The notes below the pieces were generated by a model, which did no database searches, was not told the origin of the DNA, and was given only the letters and a program-made list of their open reading frames with translations. A stretch of DNA of 64,000 bases. Source: Catellatospora sichuanensis. Its GTDB lineage: Bacteria > Actinomycetota > Actinomycetes > Mycobacteriales > Micromonosporaceae. Where the stretch lies: assembly GCF_007483665.1 (NCBI RefSeq), contig NZ_ML660194.1, positions 2,688 to 66,687 of the forward strand. Direction: 5' to 3'. Shown here one piece after another: positions 1 through 7,839 of this stretch. Numbering within the stretch: the first letter of the stretch is position 1; every line of letters begins with the position of its first letter. The position numbers were made by a program, and so were the translations under genes.

Positions 1-81
1 GGGGGGGGGGGGGGGGGGCGGGGGGGGGGGGGGGGGCGGGGGGGGGGGGGGGGGGGGGGGGCCCCCCCCCCCCCCCCCCCC
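1..81. other. Homopolymer tract, probable assembly artefact
   Basis: The first 61 bases are G with only two C interruptions, followed by about 20 C. Such a tract is not expected in genomic DNA at a gene boundary. It resembles low-quality sequence at a contig end, and nothing biological should be read into it. Confidence 0.8.
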
Positions 82-135
82 GGGCCCAATGATCTTCCTG
101 CCGTCACCGCTTTCCGCGGCGGCCCGTGCCCCGCG

Positions 136-645
136 TCAGCTGGTCGCGCCGACCTTCTCTCGGTCGCTGGTGGCCTCAGTGCTCTGCTCGCCGGAGTCAC
201 CGGTGATCATCTTGTGGCCCTGGTGCGATCCGATCTCGGTGGGCTGAGTCCGCAGAATCTCGATCTTGCGTGGCTTGGCCTGCTCCGCGACGGGGATTGT
301 GAGGGTCAGCACCCCGTCGGTGTACTGGGCCCGGATGTCGTCGACGGCCAGGCCGTCGCCGAGGACCAGTTGGCGGCTGTAGGCACCCGACGGGCGCTCG
401 GAGACCAGGTAGGTCGCGCCTTGCGGGTCGTGGCGGCGCCGTTCGGCCCGCACGGTCAGGGTCTGGTTCTCCGCCGACACGTCCAGGGAGTCGGGGTCGA
501 TGCCGGGCAGGTCGAACCGGACCACGAACTCATCGCCCGCGCGCAGACAGTCCATCGGCATCAGCGACGGGGTGCGCGCGGTTCCGAACACTTCGGCGGC
601 CAGCCGGTCGAAGTCGCGGAACGGATCGAAACGAAGGGTCTGCAT
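136..645 (-). CDS. Small heat shock protein, Hsp20/alpha-crystallin family
   Basis: A 169-residue ATP-independent holdase that binds unfolding proteins in the cytoplasm. The N-terminus has the DPFRDFDRLA motif typical of actinobacterial Hsp20. The alpha-crystallin domain covers roughly residues 35-130, with the VRFDLPGIDPDSLDVSAEN strand region and the GVLTLTIPVA segment carrying the conserved G-x-L. The start is set by AGGAGG seven bases before the ATG at 645; a GTG nine bases upstream overlaps the ribosome binding site and is rejected. It is a close paralogue of the Hsp20 at 6903-7370 but has a longer C-terminal tail. No HspR-type inverted repeat was found upstream. Confidence 0.95.
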   Translation of the reverse strand: MQTLRFDPFRDFDRLAAEVFGTARTPSLMPMDCLRAGDEFVVRFDLPGIDPDSLDVSAENQTLTVRAERRRHDPQGATYLVSERPSGAYSRQLVLGDGLAVDDIRAQYTDGVLTLTIPVAEQAKPRKIEILRTQPTEIGSHQGHKMITGDSGEQSTEATSDREKVGATS

Positions 646-1007
646 GACCAACACCTCCTGATGTCCGGGGCGCCAGTGCGCCCGCGTTGCATGTAGGGCT
701 TAACGCTTTGAGCAATCCGGCGCTCGCCGGGGCTCAGTGTCGCCGGTTCGGCGGTCTGCGGCAGTCCAGTCGCGCCCGCCGACGGCGGTGGTAGTGGGCC
801 GGAACCAGCAAGGCCACCGTGATCACCCCCTTGTGCGAGCTGCCCTCACCAGGAACCATGACCCAACTGACACAAGAATTTTATGTCCACGACCGCAGAT
901 TCTGTCAAGCGGTGGACGGCCTTTTCCTGTCTGCGCTGGGGGTGGGGCAGCCCGGACCGGGGCGACACGTGCAGGTGCCGGCGGGCGGGCGCTCCATTGC
1001 TGCGGCG
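646..1007. other. Intergenic, no gene seen
   Basis: About 360 bases between the hsp20 start and the end of the STAS gene. Open frames here lack ribosome binding sites and actinobacterial codon pattern. The stretch upstream of hsp20 should hold its promoter, but no confident box was recognised. Confidence 0.5.
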
Positions 1008-1316
1008 CTATCGGCCCAGCAGCGTGGACAGGTTTGCTGCCTGAAGGGTTCTGCGAAGCCAGGGCTGGACGTGCACGCACCGCATGGCGATGTCCTGGCT
1101 GAGCGCGTACTCCTGGATGCGGGCCAGCGCGGTCAGCGCGGCGGGTTCCAAAACCAGTGCGCAGCCCAGGTCCACGACCAGGCGGCGGCAGCCGGCCCCG
1201 TCCAACGCCCGGCACAGTTCGCCGACCACGACCTCGACGTCACCGTCGATGATCTCGCCGACGACCTTCACCGTGCACTCGTCGCCGTTCACGCTGACAT
1301 CGCACCTCGCGGGCAC
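1008..1316 (-). CDS. STAS-domain protein (anti-sigma factor antagonist-like)
   Basis: A protein of about 102 residues forming one STAS domain, the fold of SpoIIAA/RsbV anti-anti-sigma factors that bind anti-sigma kinases. A conserved beta-alpha pattern is visible (CTVKVVGEIIDGDVEVVVGE, then RRLVVDLG). The phosphorylatable Ser of the usual D-S-x-G motif is absent: the region reads CALVLEPAALTAL. It may therefore be a divergent regulator not controlled by phosphorylation. The GTG at 1316 is preferred because AGGAGGAG lies just upstream; an ATG at 1349 has no such site. A second STAS protein lies at 6012-6413. Confidence 0.75.
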   Translation of the reverse strand: MPARCDVSVNGDECTVKVVGEIIDGDVEVVVGELCRALDGAGCRRLVVDLGCALVLEPAALTALARIQEYALSQDIAMRCVHVQPWLRRTLQAANLSTLLGR

Positions 1317-1661
1317 GGCTCCTCCTCTGACTGCGGCTTTCACCATCATGGCCCGCCGACCTCGCCTGTGGTACGGGTCCGGTGATCGCCCTGCCGCCGC
1401 ACCGTGAGCCTGGTCGTCCTGCCCGCCGCCCTGCGACCGGGGTGATGGGCCGCCTGCCGGCCGTCCGGTCAGAAGGGTTAGGCGCCGCGGGTCGCGGACG
1501 TCGCCGCCCCGGCCCCGCATGCGATCGGCGCGTTCACCGTGGCCACCGGCTTCGACGCTTGGGTGGTGTGCAGGCGTGCCGGCGCCGGTGCGCCAGTGGC
1601 CGCAGCGCGCGCATCTGGCAACCGCGGCCTGGTAGCGCTGCTTGTCTGGTTTGCGGGCGAG

Positions 1662-2626
1662 CTAATGCGGCGATTTCGGCCGTCTGGCGGATGTTCCCGC
1701 GCGCGCCGCGTGCGACTGTGGTCGTTTGGCGCTTCGTGCCGGAGGTACCGAAAGGAACGCGTGGGCGTCACCTGCGATGACATATTGCACAGGCTGGAAC
1801 GGCTTGCCGATTCCGGCGCCGGGGTCCTTGCCTGTGCCGTGCGTGACGCCATCGCGTGCAACGTACCGCTGGAACAAGATCGCACAGCGGGCGAACATGC
1901 CGTTGGAAGACATCCTGGCCGTTTTCGACCGGTAACGGCGACGGTCCCCCGCGCATCGGATGCCCGAACTGTGCACGAACTGCCGTGCGTCACCCGGCCG
2001 GGCCATCGTCGCCGCACGGCCCCGCGGATTGCAGCGTGACGACTCCCGTAACCAGGTAAGCGCATTCTCGTCGGCGAGTACCAAGGTCCACTGCCTGATG
2101 ACATCGACGCCAGCCAGTGGCGTGGAGTCGGCGCCCGAGCCGGGCAGCGCCACGCAGATCCAGATCTGCTCGCCGAGCGCTTGGGCCGCCTGGCGCAGTT
2201 GCACGGCGACAGGGTCGAACATGATGCTGTATTCCAGCCCCACACCGGTGAGGTCGACTCCGTAGCCGGGCGGCTGCTCGTGCGTCCCCACCAGGCCCGC
2301 GGTGAGCGTCACCGCCAGGTGCGGGCGCTGCTGGGCCGGGGCAGGCAACCCGGTGCCACGCTTGCCGAACTGCTCCCACGCGGCCTGCGGGTGCATGGAC
2401 AGCATGTCGCCCAGTGCCCACCAGTCCATGTCGGCGGCCAGCGCGTCGCGCACCACCGCCTTGACGAGGTGACGGCCGCCGTCGCTCAGCCGTTGTCTGG
2501 CCAGCGCCGCCTCCCGCAGCCGGCCTTGCTCAGCCGCCGACGCCGCCGTGCTCAACGCCTGCATAAGCTGGCGGTGTGCTCGGCGACGAACGCCGCAGCG
2601 TACGCGCCGATACCCGTAGAGCTCAT
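1662..2626 (-). CDS. Hypothetical protein with HTH-like N-terminal region, probably frameshifted
   Basis: Not recognised as a named family. An ATG at 2626 opens a helical N-terminus (MSSTGIGAYAAAFVAEHTAS). The convincing coding frame resumes at the ATG at 2564 (MQALSTAASAAEQGRLREAA), implying a one-base deletion near 2565. The middle part contains a winged-helix-like segment (LVKAVVRDALAADMDWWALG) and a beta-rich half (PHLAVTLTAGLVGTHEQPPG) that could be a sensor or binding domain. After about 2040 the composition looks non-coding and overlaps the small plus-strand gene at 1761-1935, so the true end is probably near 2000 and the tail to 1662 is doubtful. Confidence 0.45.
1761..1935 (+). pseudogene. 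Small HTH-like protein, broken by a +1 frameshift
   Basis: GTG at 1761 follows AAAGGA with good spacing. The first frame gives DDILHRLERLADSGAGVLA then VRDAIACNV. After about 1865 the coding pattern moves to the next frame and reads WNKIAQRANMPLEDILAVF, ending in TAA. Joined, this is a protein of about 58 residues ending in a helix-turn-helix-like segment. It resembles residues 70-105 of the protein encoded on the opposite strand at 1662-2626 (VVRDALAADMDWWALGDMLS). Either one base was inserted near 1862-1868 by sequencing error or the gene is decayed. Confidence 0.5.
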
Positions 2627-2984
2627 GCCAGGTCCCGTTCCCATACCGGACGCCCCGTCGAGCGCCGCAAAGGCTCAACGCAGACCCGGCCGGGTTGATG
2701 ACGAAACGCTCAGCCCGGCGATGCTGGCGCGGGGCCGGGGGACGTGCTGCGCCGCGCCGGCCGGCGCGGGCAGATGAACGAACAGAGACGGGCCCTCAGC
2801 CCGCGCACCGCATGGTCGCGCCTGATGTCAACGTCAAGGCCGCCAGCGGGCCGTCGGCGCGGAACCCGCGCATGCCCAGCACCCGCCCCAAGAGTCGGAT
2901 AACATCCGAATGCTGCGGTTTGCCGTATTCCCGCCCCTGGTGGTGCGGGCTCCGCGGGCGCGTCTTCGGCTCGCGGGGGCGCGA

Positions 2985-3017
2985 GAAAGGCCGGGCTACG
3001 GGGGTGCCCGGCCTTTC
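2985..3017. terminator. Strong hairpin, terminator-like
   Basis: A perfect 12-bp stem, GAAAGGCCGGGC paired with GCCCGGCCTTTC, with a 9-base loop. It lies in the 660-base gap between the hypothetical gene at 1662-2626 and the J-domain gene. No U-tract follows, as is common in actinobacteria. Nothing else was recognised between 2627 and 3291. Confidence 0.6.
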
Positions 3018-3291
3018 CGCCGTCGCCAGGCGCGGCCCGCTCCGTCCGGGTCGTCCCGCCGGCCGGGCATCTTCAGCGGCCAACACCCCCGCTACGCGCA
3101 AGCCTGACCACTCGGCACGCTGTTGCATCCACGGACGTGGCGCACTCCGGCGACCCCCCCAGCAGCCGCGGGCCGAACCCGCGTCACAGCCACCCTCCGC
3201 CAGGTCTTGACGCGCCGCAGTTGGGCGCGGTAGCTGTGGATGTGGCGGGGCGTGCCCGCCCCTGTGGTGCCCGGAGCGGCGGGAGGAGCCG

Positions 3292-3849
3292 ATGCCCTTA
3301 CGGCCAGACCACTACCAGGTGCTCCAGATCGGCCAGCGGGCCAGCATGGACGACATCCGGCGCGCCTACCACCGCCTGGCACGGCACCTGCATCCCGATG
3401 TCACCGCTGACCCAGCGGCGCACGAGCGGTTCCGGGCCGCTAGCGAGGCCTACGAGGTGCTGTCGGACCCGGCCCGCCGCTCGCGCTACGACCGCACGGT
3501 GGCCGAACCGGCGCCTGGGATGGCCGACGGCCCGCCCGGGGCATCGGCCGTCGAACACGGCGGCCGGGCGGAGCGAAGGCCCTGGGACGACATCGCCGCC
3601 CTGTGGTCGGGGCAGCGCCCGGCGGTGTGCGTGCCAGTGGACCTGACACCCGCGCAGACGCGGTCGGGTGCGCGGCGGCTCATCTGCCTGCGCACCCGTG
3701 ACCGTGTGGTGACCTGGGAGGTCGCCGTGCCGCCTGGCGTCGCCGACGGCCAGCGCCTGCGCTTGGCCGGTGTACGCGCCGTCGACTCGCTCGGGCGCGA
3801 CGCTGATGTGTTCGTCGTCGTGCACCTTACGCGCGGCCTGAGCTGGTGA
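3292..3849 (+). CDS. J-domain co-chaperone (DnaJ/CbpA-like)
   Basis: A 185-residue protein. Residues 5-68 are a J domain with the HPD motif at 34-36 (HLHPDV), which stimulates DnaK ATPase. The middle is a short Pro/Gly-rich linker. Residues 105-182 resemble half of a DnaJ C-terminal substrate-binding domain (VPPGVADGQRLRLAG). There is no zinc-finger (CxxCxGxG) region, so this is a shortened type II or III J protein. GGGAGGAG precedes the ATG by six bases. Its position among Hsp20, STAS and MerR genes fits a stress-response role. Confidence 0.92.
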   Translation: MPLRPDHYQVLQIGQRASMDDIRRAYHRLARHLHPDVTADPAAHERFRAASEAYEVLSDPARRSRYDRTVAEPAPGMADGPPGASAVEHGGRAERRPWDDIAALWSGQRPAVCVPVDLTPAQTRSGARRLICLRTRDRVVTWEVAVPPGVADGQRLRLAGVRAVDSLGRDADVFVVVHLTRGLSW

Positions 3850-4048
3850 AACACTACCTCAGCCACGATCGAATTAGTTCATCGGTCGGTTCAGTATCGC
3901 GGCCCGGGGGTGTGTCGGACGGCCGGTAGTCACGACGGCCCTCGTTCCGGCCTGCTACCGGGGTGCGGCGCGCTGTCGGTCTGACGTGCGACGGAGGGCC
4001 GCGTGCTACGGGCCGCACGGGTGTGTGCAGTACCAGCGGGAGGCGGCT

Positions 4049-4300
4049 ATGACAGCGCTCAAGCATTGGACTTTGAATGTGACCATCGCCGAGCAGGACG
4101 AGCGGCGTACCAGCGCGGTGGCGGTGCTGGTTGACGACAAGGGCCGGATCCTGCAGTCGCAGGCCACCGCCTTGCGGGCACCGGTCGATTCGTACGTGCC
4201 TGCCGTCGGAGACGAACTGGCCGCCGGCCGGGCGTTGACCGCGCTGGGCTGGCATCTGCAGGCGCAGGCCGAAACCGACCTGGACCGGTCGCGGGGCTGA
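4049..4300 (+). CDS. DUF1876-type small protein
   Basis: An 83-residue protein beginning MTALKHWTLNVTIAEQDE, with a beta-beta-alpha pattern (RTSAVAVLV) and a C-terminal helix ending at ALGWHLQAQ. This matches the actinobacterial DUF1876 (dsRBFC-like) family, whose function is unknown and which often sits near stress genes. GGGAGG lies about seven bases before the ATG at 4049; an upstream in-frame ATG at 3986 has no site. Confidence 0.7.
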   Translation: MTALKHWTLNVTIAEQDERRTSAVAVLVDDKGRILQSQATALRAPVDSYVPAVGDELAAGRALTALGWHLQAQAETDLDRSRG

Positions 4301-4367
4301 ACGCGCCCGCGACGTCGGGTGCCGCGTTCGAGGGTCGGGCGGGCCGGGCGGCGGCGATGATGATCGG

Positions 4368-4844
4368 GTGGACGTGGCCGAGGTCCTGCTGCCCGGAGTC
4401 GGGGTGCGTTACGAGTTCGTCACCGAGGCGGGCGACCGGCTGCGAATCGTCGCGCGCCGCGACGGCAGCGTGGACGTGCTCGGCGGCGGCGGCGACCCCG
4501 ACGCGGCGGCGACGCTGTTCACGCTCACCGCCCAGGAGGCCGACACGGTCGCCGAGCTGCTCGGCGCGCCGCGCATCGCAGAGCGGCTGGCCGATCTGAC
4601 CCGTGAGATCCCCGGTCTGGAGGCCGGGCAGGTCACCGTCGGCGACCGGTCGCCGTATGCGGGCCGCACGTTGGGCGACACCAGGGCCCGGACGCGGACC
4701 GGGGCCTCTATCGTGGCGATCGTCCGTGGCCGCGACGTCGTCGCGGCACCGGCGCCCAACCAGCCGCTGTACGCCGGTGACGTGCTCGTCGTGATCGGCA
4801 CCAGTGACGGCGTCGCCGCGGTCGCCGACCTGGTCCGGGGCTGA
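4368..4844 (+). CDS. Cation:proton antiporter regulatory subunit (KhtT-like, RCK_C/TrkA_C domain)
   Basis: A 158-residue soluble protein. The N-terminal half (VRYEFVTEAGDRLRIVARRD) is typical of KhtT-type subunits. The C-terminal half, about residues 75-158, is a TrkA_C/RCK_C ligand-binding domain (GASIVAIVRGRDVVAAPAPN, GDVLVVIGTSDGVAAVADL). KhtT binds the KhtU antiporter and gates it in response to pH or nucleotides. The antiporter gene starts four bases after its stop, so the two are surely co-expressed. GTG start; an ATG at 4357 lies in another frame. Confidence 0.88.
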   Translation: MDVAEVLLPGVGVRYEFVTEAGDRLRIVARRDGSVDVLGGGGDPDAAATLFTLTAQEADTVAELLGAPRIAERLADLTREIPGLEAGQVTVGDRSPYAGRTLGDTRARTRTGASIVAIVRGRDVVAAPAPNQPLYAGDVLVVIGTSDGVAAVADLVRG

Positions 4845-4847
4845 GGC

Positions 4848-6002
4848 GTGCACACCTCCACGGCGCTGCTGATCGAGCTCGGCGTCGTGCTGGCCGCGTT
4901 GAGCGTGCTCGCCGGGCTGGCCCGCCGGGTCGGGCTGTCGCCGGTGCCGCTGTATCTGCTGGCCGGGCTGTGCCTGGGCCCCGGCGGGATCGCGCCGGTG
5001 CCGGCCGCGGGCGGGTTCGTGCAGACCGGTGCAGCCCTGGGGGTGGTCCTGCTGCTGCTGGCGCTGGGCTTGGAGTTCACCGCGGCCGAGTTCGCCGACA
5101 GCGCCCGCCGCCACCTGCCCTCGGCCGGTGTCGACCTGGCGCTCAACGCCGCGCCGGGGCTGGTACTGGGCTGGGTCGCCGGTGCCGGGCTCACCGCCAC
5201 TCTTGCCCTGGCCGGGATCACCTGGATCTCGTCATCGGGCATCGCGGCGCGGCTGCTGGGCGACCTGGACCGCCTCGGCAACCGGGAGACCCCGGCGGTG
5301 CTGTCGGTGCTGGTGCTCGAGGACGTCGCCGTCGCCGTGTACCTGCCGCTGTTGGCGGTCCTGGCCGCCGGCGGCAGCTGGTGGCACGCCGCGGCCGCGG
5401 CCGCCACCGCCGCCGGCGCGCTCATCCTGGCGTTCACCGCCTCGTATCGGTTCGGTGGAGGACTGGCCCGCGTGGTGCACAGCACCGACCCCGAGCAGCT
5501 GCTGCTGCGGGTGTTCGGGCTGACCTTGCTCGTGGCGGGGCTCGCGGAGCTGGTCAACGCCTCGGCCGCGGTCGGGGCGTTCCTGTTCGGGCTGGCGCTG
5601 ACCGGGCAGGTCGCCGACCGGACCCGCCGGGTGATCGCACCGCTGCGGGACCTGTTCGCGACCGTGTTCTTCTTCGGGATCGGCCTGTCGGTCGACCCGT
5701 CCGACATCGTGCCGGTCCTGCCTGTGGCGCTGGCGGTCGCGGCGGTGGGCACGGCCACGAAGATGGCCACCGGCTGGTTCGCCGCCGCCCGCGACGGTGC
5801 CGGCACGTGGGCGCGGCTGCGCGCCGGCAGCGCGCTTATCGCGCGCGGCGAGTTCTCGCTGGTCATCGCGAGCCTGCCCGCGTCGGTCACCCATCCTAGG
5901 CTCGGCCCATTCACGGCCGCGTTCGTGATCGTCGCGGCGATCGCCGGGCCGGTCATCGCGCGGCTGGTCGATGTCGTGGAGGCCCGCGCCAGGGTGCGGT
6001 GA
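4848..6002 (+). CDS. Cation:proton antiporter, CPA2/KefB family (KhtU-like)
   Basis: A 384-residue polytopic membrane protein with about 11-12 hydrophobic segments. It has the CPA2 features LGLEFT near residue 75 and, in the C-terminal half, GAFLFGLALTGQVADR and FFFGIGLSVDP. It probably exchanges K+ or Na+ for H+ across the cytoplasmic membrane. It lacks the C-terminal TrkA_N domain of KefB/C; regulation is supplied by the separate KhtT-like subunit directly upstream. It ends ten bases from the convergent STAS gene at 6012. Confidence 0.9.
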   Translation: MHTSTALLIELGVVLAALSVLAGLARRVGLSPVPLYLLAGLCLGPGGIAPVPAAGGFVQTGAALGVVLLLLALGLEFTAAEFADSARRHLPSAGVDLALNAAPGLVLGWVAGAGLTATLALAGITWISSSGIAARLLGDLDRLGNRETPAVLSVLVLEDVAVAVYLPLLAVLAAGGSWWHAAAAAATAAGALILAFTASYRFGGGLARVVHSTDPEQLLLRVFGLTLLVAGLAELVNASAAVGAFLFGLALTGQVADRTRRVIAPLRDLFATVFFFGIGLSVDPSDIVPVLPVALAVAAVGTATKMATGWFAAARDGAGTWARLRAGSALIARGEFSLVIASLPASVTHPRLGPFTAAFVIVAAIAGPVIARLVDVVEARARVR

Positions 6003-6011
6003 CCGGGCAGG

Positions 6012-6413
6012 TCACCGCACCCGCCGGGCAAGGCCACGGCGCTGAGTGCGCAGGTGCTCGGCCGTCGCGGTCGGCAGATGCCGGGCGGGCATGGCACCGA
6101 GGGTGCCGGTGGCCCGGTCCCAGCCCGCGGCCAGGGCCAGGACGCGCGCGGCGATGCCGTCAGCGCCGCGGACGCGAAACGGGATCCGTGCCGCCTGCGC
6201 TGCGGCCGCGGCCTGGACCAGCACGCCGACGCCACCGGCGTCCAAGAACGTCACCTGCGCCAGGTCGACGACCAGGCGGCGGGGCCGCATGGCCAGCACG
6301 CGGTGCAGCGCTGCCCGCAGCCGCTCGTGCACGGCCAGGTCGATTTCACCGGCGACGTGCAGGCAGCCGCCGCCGCGGTGGTCAGCGAAGTAGCGGATGT
6401 GCAGCTGTTGCAT
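6012..6413 (-). CDS. STAS-domain protein (anti-sigma factor antagonist-like)
   Basis: A 133-residue protein with a full STAS domain: GEIDLAVHERLRAALHRVL, RRLVVDLAQVTFLDAGGVGV, then a C-terminal tail. The core D-A-G-G replaces the usual D-S-S-G, so the phosphorylated Ser of SpoIIAA-like proteins is missing. That implies a constitutively binding or non-partner-switching form. AGGAGG lies nine bases before the ATG. It sits just downstream of the MerR-type gene and is probably co-transcribed with it. Confidence 0.88.
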   Translation of the reverse strand: MQQLHIRYFADHRGGGCLHVAGEIDLAVHERLRAALHRVLAMRPRRLVVDLAQVTFLDAGGVGVLVQAAAAAQAARIPFRVRGADGIAARVLALAAGWDRATGTLGAMPARHLPTATAEHLRTQRRGLARRVR

Positions 6414-6450
6414 CGCAGGTCACCTCCTGCGCCAGCGGTCTGGCCGCGTG

Positions 6451-6786
6451 TCAGCCGCTGCCGCGCGGTTGGTCCAACCGACGCTGCAGCACCTCGATCA
6501 TCGCGTGCGCGGCGGCGAGCTGGTACTCGAGCTTGACGATGCGCACGGCGGCGTCCAGAGGCAGCCCGTCGTCGACCAGGTGCCGGGCTCGTTCGGCCAG
6601 GTGCAGGTCGTCGAGGCTGTAGCGGCGGTGCCCGCCGTCGGAGCGGTGCGCCTCGAACAGCCCGGCGGTCTCCACCGCCCGCAAGAACGCCGGCGTCACG
6701 TTCAGCGCGTGGGCGGCGGCACCCATCGCATAGCCGGGGTAGTCGGCGTCGCCGATGTTCGGCACCGGCACACCAGCTCCGGTCAT
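6451..6786 (-). CDS. MerR-family regulator, HspR-like
   Basis: A 111-residue protein. Residues 18-75 form a MerR winged helix (GAAAHALNVTPAFLRAVETA, then GGHRRYSLDDL), followed by a C-terminal helix for dimerisation. There is no ligand-binding domain and no Cys cluster, which resembles the heat-shock repressor HspR rather than metal-sensing MerR proteins. AGGAGG precedes the ATG at 6786. Its neighbour upstream on the same strand is hsp20, so it may control the stress genes here. This role is inferred from context. Confidence 0.85.
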   Translation of the reverse strand: MTGAGVPVPNIGDADYPGYAMGAAAHALNVTPAFLRAVETAGLFEAHRSDGGHRRYSLDDLHLAERARHLVDDGLPLDAAVRIVKLEYQLAAAHAMIEVLQRRLDQPRGSG

Positions 6787-6902
6787 GCCGCCCTCCTGTC
6801 GGTTCGGCCGGTGGCATCGGCCTGATGCCACCGGCACCGGGATGCGTCGGCTCGCCCCTGGGTCACCACCCCCCATCCCCGGCGTTCTCGGACCCGGCGT
6901 CC

Positions 6903-7370
6903 TCAGGCGTCGACCAGGTGCTTGTCCGCCTGCTGGTCGCCCTGCTGATCGGTCAGTGCCTTGCGGCCCGCCTCCGCCCGACCAATCTCGATCTTGCGTG
7001 GCTTGGCCTGCGGCGCGACCGGGATGTGCAGGGTCAGCACGCCGTCGGTGTACTCGGCGCTGATCGCGTCGACGTCCACGCCGTCGCCCAGGACCAGCTG
7101 GCGGCTGTAGCTGCCCGTCGGCCGCTCCGACACCAGGTATACCGCGTCGTCGGGATCGTGGCGGTGGCGCTGTCCGCGCACGGTCAGGGTGTTATTCTCG
7201 GCCGACACGTCCAGGGTGTCGGGCTCGATGCCCGGCATGTCGAACCGGACCAGGAACTCCTCGCCGCTGCGCAGGCAGTCCATCGGCATCAGCGCCGGGG
7301 TGCGGGCCGCGCCGAAGGCCTCACCGGCCAGGCGGTCGAAGTCACGGAACGGATCCCATCGCATCTGCAT
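6903..7370 (-). CDS. Small heat shock protein, Hsp20/alpha-crystallin family
   Basis: A 155-residue Hsp20. The N-terminus MQMRWDPFRDFDRLAGEAFG and the alpha-crystallin domain (FLVRFDMPGIEPDTLDVSAE; GVLTLHIPVAPQAKPRKIEI) closely match the paralogue at 136-645, including near-identical DNA in the 3' part. AAAGGAG precedes the ATG by 12 bases. It is probably the first gene of the minus-strand group hsp20, merR-like, STAS. Confidence 0.95.
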   Translation of the reverse strand: MQMRWDPFRDFDRLAGEAFGAARTPALMPMDCLRSGEEFLVRFDMPGIEPDTLDVSAENNTLTVRGQRHRHDPDDAVYLVSERPTGSYSRQLVLGDGVDVDAISAEYTDGVLTLHIPVAPQAKPRKIEIGRAEAGRKALTDQQGDQQADKHLVDA

Positions 7371-7610
7371 CGCAGCTCAACTCCTTTGCCTGTCTCATCG
7401 CTGCGGGCCCGGCGGCGCGACCGCGGCGGCCGGGCCCTGTTTCGTCTGCACCACAAATTCTACTGCGATGGATGCAGCTATCAAGGGGTGACCACTATAT
7501 TTTCCCCGGCAGGCGTGCTGCTTTGAGAGGTCCGGCGCAGTCACGACGTGCAAACTATCGCTCCCGTCGCGGCCGGCGTCTTGCGGCGAGAGGGACATGC
7601 TGTATCCCCG

Positions 7611-7805
7611 TCACGGGGCTGCGCACCGTGACGGGTCGATGCCCGGCTGGTACGTCAGCGGGCAGATCCGTTCTGTGCCGAACGCGGCGACGGTGAGCCG
7701 CTGCAGCGCCAGCAGCTCCAGCGCGAACGGCAGGCGCCAACCAGCGTCGTCGAAGCGGGTCTCGACGAACCCCGCGCGGGTGAGATTGTCGGCGATGCTA
7801 TCCAC
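7611..7805 (-). CDS. Hypothetical 64-residue protein
   Basis: A small open frame starting GTG with GAGG nine bases upstream. The N-terminus (MDSIADNLTRAGFVETRFDD) and middle (WRLPFALELLALQRLTVAAF) have normal actinobacterial composition. No family recognised. It begins 35 bases after the tniQ stop, so it could be the last cargo gene of the transposition module or a chromosomal gene just outside it. Confidence 0.4.
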   Translation of the reverse strand: MDSIADNLTRAGFVETRFDDAGWRLPFALELLALQRLTVAAFGTERICPLTYQPGIDPSRCAAP

Positions 7806-7839
7806 CGACTGGATCCTCGACCATGCGCTCGAGGGAACC

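Noticed and set aside
646-735. HspR (HAIR-type) operator upstream of hsp20
   Set aside because: Only a TTGAG half-site is visible near 712; no inverted partner at the required spacing.
2695-3290. Short open frames between the hypothetical gene and the J-domain gene
   Set aside because: Arg/Pro-rich composition, no ribosome binding sites, interrupted by a strong hairpin.
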